Shown: one piece after another, positions 25,690-39,100 of the stretch
How the letters are laid out: each line of letters starts with the position of its first letter
Numbering within the stretch: position 1 is the stretch's first letter
DNA from: Salvelinus alpinus
Taxonomy: Eukaryota > Chordata > Actinopteri > Salmoniformes > Salmonidae
Length of the DNA stretch: 64,000 nucleotides
Assembly: GCF_045679555.1 (NCBI RefSeq)
Contig: NC_092120.1
Location: 9,661,805-9,725,804 of the forward strand
Direction of reading: 5' to 3'
Made by a program: the position numbers and the translations under genes
The notes under the pieces: generated by a model
Told to the model about the DNA's origin: nothing
The model's database searches: none
Seen by the model: the letters and a program-made list of their open reading frames with translations, nothing else

Positions 25690-28600
25690 TACTCTGGTCT
25701 TCCAACAGCGATCTAGCCAACAGCTTGCAGATACAGGCCTGTCTGTAATGTCCTATCCCGAAGCTCGAGAAATTGACATTACTAAGCTGCTCCCGAATGT
25801 ACTACGTCAGGACATGGATTTCGATTCTATCGTAGTCTATGTGGGGTTTAATGACATTATGAAGGGCAGCTCTGAACAGTTGAAACTGGATTTGAAATAG
25901 CTGATTGACTCTCTGCTAGACACTAATAAAAGACCCATCATATCTGACCCTGTGTCCTCTCTGAATCGTGGCATTGAATGCTTTAGCAGGACTCTCTCTC
26001 TTCACAACTGGCTATGTTATTATTGCAGCTCAATGGGTGTAACCTTTGTTGACAATTCCGATACCTTTTGGAAACAAAACACGTTTTATAAGGAGGATGG
26101 ATGGGATCCATACAAATCATTTGAGTTCCTGGATCCTTTCACAGCATTATAAGGCTGTGTTGAGACAATGACTTATCAATGACCCAAGCCCAATTCATCT
26201 TATCCCTACCATTGTGACGCTGAGTTGTCATAATGCTTCAGCAAATCTACATTATCCCAGGGGCGTCGGTAGACACAATGTAAGTAGCCTAATTGATGTC
26301 CCTCTAACTGCCCTGAATGCCTCTGCTGATCCGACAGCTATTGTATGCAGTTGTCATGTGCCTATGAACCAGATGTATGCTGTTAGCACTGAGGCGGTGT
26401 GCCCTAGTAGGAAGTCCACTGTGTGCAGCTCACCCTGCACCAACATAAATAATATGAACATATCTACTTCTCTCCTTAGCTTCCCAGTAAAGCAATGAAA
26501 AATAGTAAGCATCCCAGAAAAGTGCTCAAAATAACATACCAACCTGAACCAACCTGGTTCAGGTTATCAGTCAACCTACCAGGGTAGTTACAAACAGCAG
26601 AGGAATTAAATCATCAACATCTATTGATCATATCTTTACTAACGCTGCAGAAATGTGCTTGAAAGCAGTATCCAGATCCATTGGATGTAGTGATCACAAT
26701 ATAGTAGCCATATCCAGGAAAATCAAAGTAAAAACAAAAAGGCTGGGCCTAATATAGTGTACAAAAGGTCATACAAGAAGTGTTGCAGTGATTCCTATGT
26801 TGTTGATGTAAAGAATATCTGTTGGTCTGTTGGGTATATCGAGGAGCAAACAGATGCTGCACTTGACACATTTATGAAATTTCTTATTCCAGTTACTAAT
26901 AAGCATGCACCAATTAAGAAAATTACTGTAAAAGCGGTTAAATCCCCATGGATTGATGAGGAATTGTATGGTTGAGAGGGATGAGGCAAATGGAATGGCA
27001 AATAAGTATGGCTGCACAACCGATTGGCAAACGTATTGCAAATTGAGAAATCATGTGACTAAACTGAATAAAAAGAAGAAGAAACTACACTATTCAACAA
27101 AGATAAATGACATAAAGAATGATAGTAAAAAGCTTTGGAGCACCTTAAATTAAATTTTTGGGGAAAAAAGGCAAACTCAGCTCCATCATTCATTGAATCA
27201 GATGGCTCATTCATCAGAAAATGTACTGATATTGCCAACTACTTTAATGATTTTTTAATTGGCATGATTAGCAAACTTTGGCATGACATGCCAGCAACAA
27301 ACGCTGACACTACACATCCAAGTGTATCTGACCAAATTATGAAAGACAAGCATTGTAATTTTGAATTCCTTAAAGAAATTGTGGAAGAGGTGATTAATTT
27401 AATTTTTATTTTTCAACAATGACAAACCACCGGGGACTGACAACTTGAATGGAAAATTACTGAGGATAATAGAGGATGATATTGCCACTCCTATTTGCCA
27501 TATTTTCAAATTAATCCTACTAGAAAGTGTGTGTCCCCAGGCCTGGAGGGAAGCAAAAGGCATTCTGCTACCTAATAATAGTAAAGCCCCCTTTACTGGC
27601 TCAAATAGCCAACCAATCAACCTGTTACCAACCCTTTGGAAACTTTTGGGAAAAATCATGTTTGACGAGATACAATGTTATTTTACAGTAAACAAATTGA
27701 CAACAGACTTTCAGCACGCTTATAGGGAAGGACATTCAACAAGCACAGCACTTGCACAAATGACTGATGATTGGCTGAGAGAAATGAATGATGAAAAGAT
27801 TGTGGGGGCTGTTTTGTTAGACTTCAGTGTGGCTTTTTGGATTATCGATCATAGTCTGCTACTGGAAAAACGTATGTGTTACTGCTTTACACACCTTGTT
27901 ATATTGTGGATAAAGAGTTACCTGTCTAACAGAACACATAGGGTGTTCTTTAATGGAAGCCTCTCCAACATAATCCAGGTAGAATCATGATTACCCCAGG
28001 GCAGCTGTCTAGGCCCCTTACTTTTTTCAATCTTTACTAACGACATGCCAGTGGCTTTGAGAAAAGCCAGTGTGTTTATGTATATGGATGACTCAACACT
28101 ATACACGTCAGCTACTACAGCAACTGAAATGACTGCAACACTTATCAAAAGAGCTGCAGTTAGCTTCAGACTGGGTGGCAAGGAATAAGTTAGTCCTAAA
28201 TATTTCTTAAACTAAAAGCACTGTATATGGGACAAATCATTCACTAAACCCTAAACCTCAACTAAATCTTGTAATAAATAGTGTGGAAATTCAGCAAGTT
28301 GAGGTGACTAAACTGCTTGGAGTAACACCGGATTGTAAACTGTCATGGTCAAAACATATTGATACAACAATAGCTAAGATGGGGAGAAGTCTGTCCATAA
28401 TAAAGCGCTGCGCTACCTTCTTAACAGCACTATCAACAAGGCAGGTCCTACAGGCCCTAGTTTTGTCATACCTGAACTACTGTTCAGTTGAGTGGTCAGG
28501 TGCCACAAAAAAGGACTTAGGAAAATTGCAATTGGCTCAGAACAGGGCAGCACGGCTGGCCCTAGGATGTATACAGAGAGCTAACATTAATCATATGCAT

Positions 28601-29149
28601 GTCAATCTATCCTGGCTGAATGTGGAGGAGAGATTGACTTCATCACTACTTGTATTTGTGAGAGGTATTGATATGTTTCAACAACTGGCGCACAGCTTGG
28701 ACATCCATGCATACCCCACAAGACATGCCACATGAGGTCTCTTCACAGTCCCCAAGTCCAGAACAGACTTTGGGAGGTGCACAGTACTACATAGAGCCAT
28801 GACTTCATGGAACTCTATTCCACATCAAGTAACTGATCCATCAGTAAAATGTGATACAAAAAAAAGAAAATACATCTTATGGAACAAGGGGGACTGTGAA
28901 GCAACACAAACAAAGGCAGAGACACATGCATATACACACACAATAACATACGCACTAGACACACACGTACACATAGATTTTGTATTGTAGTTATGTGGTA
29001 GTGGCGGAGTAGGGGCCTGAGGGCATACAGTGTGTTGTGAAATCTGCGAATGTATTGTCATGTTTTTAAAATTGTATAACTGCCTTAATTTTGCTGGACC
29101 CCAGGAAGAGTAGCTGCTGCCAAGGGGATCCATAATAAATACAAATACA
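25690..29149 (+). mobile_element. Decayed L2-type LINE retrotransposon
   Basis: From 5' to 3': an SGNH-hydrolase (esterase) segment with GFNDIMKGSSEQLKL (about 25846-25890), typical of ORF1 in fish L2 elements; a remnant of the endonuclease end (about 26620-26750); a linker region; the reverse transcriptase (about 27130-28200) with DFQHAYREGHSTSTALAQM and the active-site YMDD at 28081-28092; and the C-terminal block ending RATRGLFTVPKSRTD-like near 28750. It ends at the AATAAATACAAATAC tail. Multiple stops and frame changes (for example TGA at 27988) make it inactive. Much of the endonuclease seems to be missing. Confidence 0.85.
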
Positions 29150-29695
29150 TGAGATTATTATGGATAACAGCGAGAATATTTTTATTTCTCTAACGGCAGT
29201 CAAGCTTTGATCATCATGTCACCAGAATAAGACCCTTGACATTTCTTGAAAAGGAGTATCAAGATCACCACACACTTTCATCACCCTGTGAAGTTCATCA
29301 TAACTTATTTCATCTGTAGCCTACCTAATAAACTGCATGGTTTCGCAAGTCCTTAGTGGGAGGACCACACACCATATCAAAGCGTGACTCCAAGTTTACT
29401 TCAAAATAATTGTTATTAAATCAATATTTGCCCCAAAATGTGTTTCCACCACAATTTCGCGTATTATTAATTTTACAGACACAAAAAAATCCCACCATGT
29501 CTAATGAAGAAATTATCTGTTGGCATTTATAAAATTATACTGAAACTTCCAGTTTTCATCACAGCTGTTATGATTTATTTATAGTATAACTCTACTTGCA
29601 TAAAAACTGTGGATGCAAACATGGTTAATAATTGAAATAACAGTTAAATAAATTCATGTTGTTATTGAAAGTAGCACAAAACCTTTGTAACTAAA

Positions 29696-30829
29696 CTGAA
29701 CAAAAATATAAACATAACATGTCAAGTGTTGGTCCCATGTTTCATGAGCTGAAATAAAAGATCCCATGAATGTACCATGCACACAAAAAAGTGTATTTCT
29801 CTCAAATGTTTTGAGCACATTTGCTTACATCCCTGTTAGTGAGCATTTCTCCTTTGCCAAGATAATCCCTTCACTTGACAGGTGTGGCATATCAAGAAGC
29901 TGATTAAACAACATGATCATTACACAGGTGTACTTTGTGCTGGGGACAATAAAAGGTGCCGTTTTGTCTCACAACACATCGCCACAAATGTCTAAAATTT
30001 TGAGGGATCGTGCAATTGGAATGATGACTACAGGAATGTCCACCAGAGCTGTTGCCAGATAACTTAATGTTAATTTCTCTACCATAAGCCACCTCCAATG
30101 TAATTTTAGAGAATTTGGCAGTACGTCCAACTGGCCTCACAACCGCAGACCACGTGTATGGCTTTTTGTTGGCGAGCGGTTTGCTGACGTTGTGAACAGA
30201 GTGCCCCATGATGTTGGTGGGGTTATGGTATAAGCAGGCATAAGCTACGGACAAGGAACACAATTGCATTTTATCGATGGCAATATGAATGCACATAGAC
30301 ACTGTGATGAGAGCCCGAGGCCCATTGTCGTACAATTCATCCTCCGCCATTACTTCACGTTTTAGCATGATAATGCACTGCCCCATGTCACAAGGATGTG
30401 TACACAATTCCTGTAAGCTGAAAATGTCCCAGTTCTTTCATGACCTGCCTACTCACCAGAAATGTCACCCACTGAGCATGTTTGGGATGCTCTGGATTGA
30501 CGTGTACGACAGCGTGTTCAAGTTCCCGCCAATATCCAGCAACTGGGATAACATTCCACAGGCCACAATCAACAGCCTGATCAATGTGAAGGAGATGTGT
30601 CGTGATGCATGAGGCAAATGGTGGTCACGCCAGATACTGACTGGTTTTCTGATCCACACTCCTACCTGTTTTTTAAGGTATCTGTGACCAACAGATGCAT
30701 ATCTGTATTCCCAGTCATGTGAAATCCATAGATTAGGGCCTAATGAATTTATTTAAATTGACTTTTTTCTTTATATGAACTGTAACTCTGTCAAATCTTT
30801 GAAATTGTTGCATTTATATTTTTTCCCAG
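29696..30829. mobile_element. Tc1-like transposon relic (family A, longer copy)
   Basis: The left end CTGAACAAAAATATAAAC and right end CATTTATATTTTTTCCCAG match the element at 3682-4266. Transposase-derived segments are recognisable but scrambled by stops and frame changes (for example around 29985-30110 and 30370-30600). About 1.13 kb. Confidence 0.75.
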
Positions 30830-31729
30830 TATAAATGTGCACTCGAGAGCATGTCATTACCAAGTGTATTACTGCATGTGTACAAAGCACACATATCTTT
30901 TTTTAACACCAGTGTTAACAGAAGGCTACAGAAATGACTACATTCAACAAATATTTTGAATCTTTGTAAAATGGCCATTTCGCTTTCTCATGAAAAGGCT
31001 ACATGAGTAAATCTTCTACATGCATAAAACTTCTCTCCTCAAGTCTCCAGCCCTCCTCCTTCTTTTCCTATCCCTCAGCTTGTGAAATGTTTTTGTTTGA
31101 TTACTTATGAGTTGCCGGGGCAACTTGGGTTTAACAGCATGTGATGGAGAAAATATATTTCTCATACATTTTCTTTATTGGACCATGATGACAACTGGAT
31201 AGGCCTATGCAAAATATAGACCCACTCATTGTTGCCACATTTCTGGATTGACACCTTTCCAACAAGCCTGTACTGTGTATGGTTTGGGATTCCAGTGTCT
31301 GGTTTTTCATATGGGTTTTCCTGAGAGGAAAATATGAGTGAATGTATTGAGTCTTATCCTGGTCGAGTTGAATATGTTATGACTCACCGTTATAGCACTA
31401 TTTACCAAACTAAATCCAGCCGAATTTCTGACCTCTGTTCATTGTTGCAGATTGCGCACATGCAGTGTTGGGTTTTTTCCCTGCTCTTAAAACAATAATT
31501 CTTTCCCAGATCAGTTTTCAAGGTCATTAAACTCAGCCCCTAGAGATGTCATTGAAAGCAGAGGGAGTTTCTTTTAATCGGGGTGTAGCTCTGTGATTGT
31601 TCCAAAACGCGTAAGGGGGAAGAAACGGGTGGATCTCAAATATACCGATGCGGAAAGAGACGCGCATGCCACCCCACGCCCGCTAAACAAAACAAAAACC
31701 CTGTGTCAACATGAGCCAATGCGGAACTC
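30830..31729. other. Non-coding spacer
   Basis: No gene, RNA or known repeat recognised. A small CpG-containing stretch lies around 31605-31690 with no coding exon attached. Confidence 0.4.
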
Positions 31730-31875
31730 CTTGCCGCTGGGGTCAACAGCAGATGTTGGTTAGGGGAAGGGTTAACAAATATGCTAAGTAGTTGCAAAGT
31801 AGCTAAAAAGTCGTAAGTAGTTGAAAAGTTGCTAAAATGCTAATATTGTCCGTGATGAGATTCGAACACCAACCA
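31730..31875. repeat. Dispersed GTTAGG / GTAGCTAAAA-type repeat
   Basis: Contains GGTTAGGGGAAGGGTTA followed by short GTAGTTG/GTAGCTAAAA units and ends in GTCCGTGATGAGATTCGAAC. It resembles the segment at about 9900-10040. The GATTCGAAC ending looks like the B-box of a tRNA-derived promoter, so a SINE-related origin is possible. Confidence 0.4.
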
Positions 31876-33035
31876 GATCCCAGAAATGTTTCATACACAG
31901 AAAATGCGTATTTTGTGCACAAATGTATTTACATCCCTGCTGGTGAGCATTTCTCCTTTGTCAAGATAATCCATCTGCCTGACAGGTGTGGCATATCAAG
32001 AGGCTGATTTAACAGCATGATCATGACACATGTGCACCTTGTGCTGGGGGCAATAAAAGGCCACTCTAAAATGTGCAGTTTTGTCACATCACAATTCCAC
32101 AAATGTCTCAAGTTTTGAAGGAGCATGCAATTGGCATGCTGACTGCAGGAATGTCCACCAGAATTTTTGCCAGAGAATTTAATGTTAATTTCTCTACCAT
32201 AAGCCCCATCCAATGTCATTTTAGAGAATTTGACAGAAACCGTCTAAGGGAAGCTCATCTATCTGCATGTTTGTCATCCTCACCAGGGTGACCTGACTGC
32301 CGTTTGGCGTCAAAACTGACTTCAGCTGGCAAATGCTCACATTCGATGGCCACTAGCTTGCTGGAGAAGTGTGCTCTTCAAGGATGAATCCCGGTTTCAA
32401 CTGTAGCGGGCAGATAGCAGACAGCGTGTATGGTGTCGTGTGGGTGAGCGGTTTACTGATGTCAACATTGTGAACAGTGCCCCATGGTGGCGGTGGGGTT
32501 ATGTCATGGGCAGGCATAAACTACAGACAACAAACACACTTGCATTTTATCGATGGCAATACATGTTGCAAGGATCTGTACACCATTCCTGGAAGCTGAA
32601 AATGTCCCATTTCTTCCATGACCTGCATACTCACCAGACATGTCACCCATTGAGCATGTTTGGGATGCTCTGGATCAACGTGTATGACAGAGTGTTCCAG
32701 TTCCCCCCAATATCTAGCAACTTCGCACAGCCATTAAAGAGGAGTGGGACAATGTTCCAAAGGCCACAATCAACAGCCTGATCAACTCTATGCGAAGGAG
32801 ATGTGTTGCGCTGCATGAGGCAAATGGTGGTCACACCAGATACTGACTGGTTTTCTGATCCACGCTCCTATCTTTTTTTTAAGGTATCTGTGACCAACAG
32901 ATGCATATCTGTATTCCCAGTCATGTGAAATCCATAGATTAGGGCCTACTGAATTTATTTCAACAGACTGAGTTCCTTATATGAACTGTAACTCAGTAAA
33001 ATCTTAGAAATTGTTGCATTTATATTTTTGTTCAG
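31876..33035 (+). mobile_element. Tc1-like relic (family A), left end missing
   Basis: Begins inside the family at GATCCCAGAAATG and runs to the right terminus TTTATATTTTTGTTCAG. The transposase N-terminal region is readable at about 32073-32290 (HVLKEHAIG-type helix-turn-helix with ISPIQCHFREFD), after which stops interrupt it. It is nearly parallel to the copy at 29696-30829, about 2.2 kb away. Confidence 0.75.
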
Positions 33036-34123
33036 TGTAATTTGAGTGTCCCCTCAATATGGGTCCATCCTCATCTTTACACCCCACATCCTCATTTTGA
33101 CATATATTTATTGTATCTGGTCCTGAGGGCAGCTTCGCCTCGAGGGCAGAAACAAATGTGTTTGGATAAGTTTAGGCAAGTAATCCTAATTGGTTAAGGT
33201 TAGGCAGGTTCAGGGGGTTGGATTAAGTTTAGGCAAGAAATGTTTAGGGTTAAGGTGTATGGCAACCTGTGTGTAACATTAGTTCTGCCATCAAACCAAG
33301 ATTGAATAAGGTTAATAACTCTGTTAACAATTGCATTACAAATGTACATACCATAAATGATTTCTCTCCAACAGGCTACCTTTAAGAAATTGAAAAATAC
33401 AAAGTCAAAGAGCTTCTTGCAACTCTGAATTAGACAATAATGTAACCCTGTATGGCTGGAGATCAACAGTAGCCTATCATCCTAAAGCAGGGGAAGCCTT
33501 TACACAGTGAGCAGATGTATTGGAACATTAAAGTGATTTATTGAACTTCCCTGTTTCTTTTATTGAATGATGCTTTGACTTGCTGCAATGCAGGAATAGG
33601 GCCAGCAGTCTTCACTATAGCACACATTATGCACATGTTGTTTGATTTTGAAGCGGCCCTGAAACATTTAAAATGCCCCAAACTTCAGGCCCTCAATACC
33701 ATGGTAGGTGAAAAAGTATAAAAGAGTTCTCAGCCTGACAAGCAATAATATGAAAAGGACATAAACCAAGAAGTCACCCCTTCATTTCCTCTGTTGAAAT
33801 TATTATTATTTGAAACATCTAGACTTAGATGGTGGTTATTTTGGCAAGTGTTCAGAAAGAATGTGCTAATGCTACTAAGAATCCAGTAACAATTACATTT
33901 TCATGAATGCTACCTGGGATTTGTTCCCCCAATAATACAACTTACACATAAAAGTATTATCATTTGGATAAGATAAAGCAAAAGGAAATTGAGAAAAGCA
34001 AAGCAATGTCATGATTTGGATCTATGATTATCGTGCAATGACAGAGTCAAAATAAAGCAGAGAAAACATCCAAACATTCTCCAAGTAAAACATCGAAGCA
34101 CTCTTGGTGAGTTTTGAAGCATC
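33036..34123. other. Non-coding spacer downstream of the metaxin gene
   Basis: A GGTTAAGGTTAGGCAGG-like stretch (33170-33250) recalls the repeats at 9900 and 31730. The rest is AT-rich with no recognised gene. Confidence 0.4.
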
Positions 34124-34228
34124 TTAATGCATATTTCCACAGTGTTCCTCCTCCTCTTCATCATACTCTACTGCTTTGGCCCAATCAAACACCACCCCCT
34201 TGCCCCTTCTTCGTATTGACTCCAGGAT
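34124..34228 (-). other. Exon-like open segment with acidic C-terminus, unassigned
   Basis: On the minus strand a clean acceptor (CTTCAG at 34229-34234) opens a frame of 34 codons running to TAA at 34124-34126. It reads ILESIRRRGKGVVFDWAKAV and then EYDEEEEE-type acidic residues. It lies about 190 bp beyond the last metaxin exon. It could be an alternative last exon of the metaxin gene or the last exon of another, lost gene. I do not recognise the family, and chance is not excluded. Confidence 0.35.
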
Positions 34229-35189
34229 CTGAAGGGATGGTGAGGCATCAGCAGTAGAGTAAACCTTCCACCTAGTCTAGAAGGCTAACTGGAGTTTCTG
34301 CCATATTGGTTAACACCTTTCCAGTCATTCCAGACTGCTGAGGGAGCGTCAACGAAGAATTAGGAATAGACACAGGAGATCAGTTTTGAATTGCAGCCGT
34401 CTCCTCCTCCCCATCCTCAGCCCTCCTCATCCTCCTCCTCGTTGGAGGAGAGTGACCTGAGACCTGGGGAATGGTGGTCTAGTGCCTCCTGCTGGACGTG
34501 TTGAATAGCCACAATGCAGGTGAGGAGGGTGTAGTTCAACATGGCGCCCAGGGCCACCAGGACTGACAGCAGCAGCTGCTTGCGCCTCTTACCAGGCTCG
34601 TTATCAGCGTCACCCCCTTCAGGCTGGGAGGACACCTTGCGACTAAAACCTTCTGCACAAAAGATAAACAAGAAAAAGTGTGAGACATAATTCAAAAGTT
34701 AAACAACAATAGCAAGTTATATAATAGATATCATTGAAGACAATATCATACTGCATGTACAGTATGTTATGTGGTCCTACACCTCATCCCTCACTGGGGA
34801 AGTAGACCGCCAGGATGTTGGAGCAGAAGTGGCTCAGTTATCCAGTGACTTGAGGTGCTGCTGGAGTCTTCCATTGGGCAGTTTCATCTTCAGGATGGGC
34901 ACCAAGTAGCCAAATACAAAAGCATCCAGAGATGAAGGTCTGGAGGGAACAGTGTCATGTAGTTAGAGATGCATAGGGATGCCATGCAAGTGAATTAAGT
35001 TGAGGTGCTGAATTCCCAGTTTAATGTATTGAGGTAGAACTTCTCTGTGTGGACTTGCGAGTCTCCGAAGAAGAACTTGTTTGAGCCCAGCCACTGCGAG
35101 AGAAGGTTCATATACTCCATAGCATTGCGGTACAGCTGGAGAGAGAAAGGTGTTGACAAACCGACATCAGGCCAAATTCCCCAAAATTT

Positions 35190-35430
35190 TGAATCATGAT
35201 ATATTCCTTATTATAAACTGGGTGATTCAAGTCCTGAATGCTGATTGGCTGACAGCTGTTGTATATCAGACCGTATACCATGGGTATGACAAAACATGTA
35301 TTTTTACTGCTCTAATTACGTTGGTAACCAGTTTATAATAGCAATAAGGCACCTCGGGGGTTTGTGATACATGGCCAATATACCACAGCTAAGGGCTGTG
35401 TCCAGGCACTCCATGTTGCATCGTGCTTAA
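35190..35430. mobile_element. Short dispersed repeat in a metaxin intron
   Basis: Contains GATTGGCTGACAGCTGTTGT, ACGTTGGTAACCAGTTTATA and GGCCAATATACCACAGCTAA, a combination I recognise from a high-copy salmonid non-autonomous repeat. The family's class is uncertain. No coding capacity. Confidence 0.55.
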
Positions 35431-35431
35431 G

Positions 35432-36180
35432 AACCAGTGACGGATTGAGGCATAGGCGACATGGGCAGCCGCCCAGGGCGGCATCTTGCCTGGGGTGGCA
35501 TGGGGAATCCGGACAATTTTCAAAAAAATTAAAACAATTAAAAGTTCCGAATGGTGACATTTGCGCAATTGGTTTTCTATCGCTCATTTGCAATTCACGT
35601 AAATTATATCATGTCACCGTGTGGCACTGTGGGTCAATTAACCTTGTCGGAGTGGGCGCCCTGATTCTAGTTTGTGAGCTAGGCAGGCTACTTACTGCCT
35701 GGGAAGGTCTCACACACAGAAGTACGAGATGGGGAGGGGACGGGGGTAGGTTAACCTCAGGTTTCCCCACTGGAAGCCCGAGGTAGGGGGAGCGGGGCAA
35801 TCTATCAAATAACGCACCTCTAACTTTGTACAGTACTAATGCAATTAGTAATGCATTTAGTTGTGCAATTTAGTTTGTGTGTTTCTTGTTTGAAGTGCAA
35901 TAGTGTAATAATCAGCTTCTCTTCTTCATAAGTGTATAATTCTATTTGTATGATATAGGATTTGTGCAATTTAGTTTTATTTGTGTGTTTTTTGTTAGCA
36001 ATAGGGTAATAGTGTAATAATGAAATTCTCTTTTTTATTTGTATTTAAATGCTACAATTTGTTTCTATTTGTCTCTGTTACTTCTTTTTGATATTTATGA
36101 GTCTTATTTTTGTATATATATTCATATAGTTTTAAATGTTATGATTATTTATTTGTGTTGTTCCAAATGTCTGAATAAAA
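35432..36180. mobile_element. Dispersed repeat next to the previous one
   Basis: Begins GTGACGGATTGAGGC with GCCGCCCAGGGCGGCATC and ends in AT-rich TGTGCAATTTAGTTT and TGAATAAAAATTAC segments. It matches my memory of a multi-copy salmonid repeat; boundaries are approximate and the class is unknown. Confidence 0.45.
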
Positions 36181-39100
36181 ATTACAGTTAGTGCAGAATG
36201 GTGATTTTTTTTAGGGGGAGGTCTTTAACCATTTCAATTCTTTAGCCATTACAAGACTGAAAAAAAGGTACCCTGGACCAGAGCCGTGTATTTAGGTAAG
36301 GCTTTGCCCTGGACCAGCGCTTTGGGAAACAAGTCAAGTTCCCATGGCAACCCTATAAACCATTACATCATCACAGGGAGCAATGATATCTGAAGCATGC
36401 GTCAGCTCAGCTATGGAGGCAAGTCCAATGTTCACACCTCTCTCAGCACATGGTTTAATCACAGCGTAACACCCCCAAATGGCCCTATTCACACATCATT
36501 CTTTTTTGTTTGTTGATAGCCTATCCCAATTCACACACCTGGAATGTTATGGCCATTTTTAGGTGTTTTTAATGAAAAGTAGTAGTCTAACTTGCTAACG
36601 GCAGTGGTATATTTAAATGCGTGTTGTACAAGACCAAACTGGACAAGAACTCAAAACCAAAACATGTGGTTGGCACTCAGGAAATAGTCTTGAGCCTATT
36701 TTTTAATTTAGAAAATTGTTTATTGCTTTTTACTGTGCACAGGCGTTTCAGCATGGATTCTTTCCTCGATGCATGACTGCATGAGTGCCAACCGCATATT
36801 TTGGTGTCAGGTGAGATTTTTGCAGAGTGATGCGTCCTCAATAATATATGTAGATAAGGTTTTTCCTTCATACAATAAAAATAAATAATAATAATAATAA
36901 TAATAAATCATCCCAATGTTATTTTTTACATTAAGAATTCTGTATAAACAATATAAATGAAATGGTACCAATACAGTATGCCCCCCCCATACTAGACTGG
37001 TTGCAAAGGGCACCATAATAAAATGTAATTTGGAAAGATTAGAAAGACTATTAAAACAACAGTTGCCTTGGGTGTACCTACCCTACCCTACATCTTCCAT
37101 CTCCCCCTCCACTCACCTCCTTCTCCAATTCCTCCCCTGCTGTCAACTCTTCATCTCCCCTGACCAGCCTCAGCCTCTCCAGCTGCTGGCGCTGAATGCT
37201 GCCGGGCAGGAAGAAGTTCAGGGGGAATGGGGCGTGCTTCGCGTGCCACCGCCGAGTCACATCCACATAGTTCTTAGGGTCAATCCACTGAGTATAGACC
37301 TAGACCAGAAAGAGAGAGAAGCACAAAAGTGTGAAAGAGATGCAAACGGGCTTCCACAAGCTAGAGGTAATGACATAGTAGTTACTATGAATTAGAATCC
37401 TTAGGATATTCAAATTATTTCAAACAGACACAAAATACAGCAGTTGAGATAGACATTTTGGCATTGAGAGCACAGTGGCTGTTTATCTCACTTCAAAGTG
37501 CTGCAGGAAGCCACAGGTTGTTCCATGTTGACACGGTTCTGCTGGCACAGGAAACAACGTTTGAGGTATTTTTTATAGGACACAATGAAGCACCAGGTAT
37601 AATTACCTACAATCTTTCTAGCGAGACAGAGAGTTATGTGACAAAATAAAATAAATTAAGCAAATTCTAATAACTTTTTGCCATAATCGGAGTGATGTGG
37701 CACAACCCAGTCACTAGTGCACAACTAGTGACATCTTCCACGTCATCTCATTCTTGCAGAAATGTCTTCTACAACCTCCTCACTCATTCTCTCCACATAC
37801 ACACGCTCTTTCTCATTCCCTTCAGCCCCCTCCCTATCTGTCTTGTTCTCTTTGAGTAACAGTGATCCTCACCAGAGCTGGCATCAGTTTTTCCTCCAGG
37901 AGTGAGACGAAGGCCAGAGCGTCTGCTCCCTCTTTGGCAGACAGGTTCGAAGTCGGCATTGTATTTCTGAAAGATAGGATCATATCACAACACACTTCAG
38001 GAGATTCATCACCTTTCACGAACATCACCGACAGGATTCACGGACCACAACATTTTAAACCAGTCTCGCTGTCGTCAGGTATTCAAAATAGTTTTTAAAG
38101 CCCTTCTGGAACAATACCATGAGCCGCCTTAGGCCGATTACACCATTAGCACTTTCTGTGTTTTCCAGAAACTCCTTCAAAAAACTAAAAAGCTACCTCT
38201 AAATGAAGGCCTTTATGGGATTCCTGGCAGTCTAGGTGTTCTGGGTCAAGTGTTTTCCATCTAACCTCATGACTGCGGGGCAGTCAGTCTGAAATGGTGC
38301 ATGCTGGGATCAAGAAGAACTCAACATGATTGGAAATCTAAGAGAGGTTCTCTCCCTCCCTCGCTCTCTCCCTTGCTCTGGAGGGTAAAATAAGCAGTTT
38401 TTGACTGACTTTGGGAGGTTTGTCTGGAAACCCCACCATCCTTACCCCTTTACTGTCTAATCCTTTGGGATGATCTCACCAGGGTTTCCTCCATGTTCGC
38501 TCACATTGACACCACCACAGCACTTATCAATCTGCTTTGCATTGTGGTTTCTAACATCCCTACTGCAGTAGCTCACAACCCACCTACCACAGTCAGGGGG
38601 CAGTTATTATCTTGGCTTATGGGTTCCATCTGGGCATTAGCTAAAGTGTGCATTTAATTGAGCTTGAGGGATGGGAGGAAAGATCATAGGAGACATTGCT
38701 TTTCTCAATGGGAAATCGGGTCATAGGAAATGTTGTGATGAGAATCGATCAGTAGTTTTGAATTCAGGGGCTATAATTCACTTTAAGAAAGTGTGGAACA
38801 GAGCATGGAGCAGCTCTTTCAGACAAAGCAGAGGACTGTGCTGTACATGAGCAGGCGGTCTCTCGGTCACCTGTTTCCTGAGGTGGATGATGATGTCACT
38901 GGGCCGAGAGAGGCTCCCATTCTCGCTGGTCTTCAGGGCAGGCAGGGAGCCTACCAAAGGGGGAAAATGCATCATAAAGACAGGCACCTCACAACACCAC
39001 TCATTAACAGCCACTGTTAATGTGACCATTACAGACCGATGGAGAGAGAACAGGAGAGTGGGATAGAGAGAAAATGTAGAGATGAAGAATAGAGAGAAAA

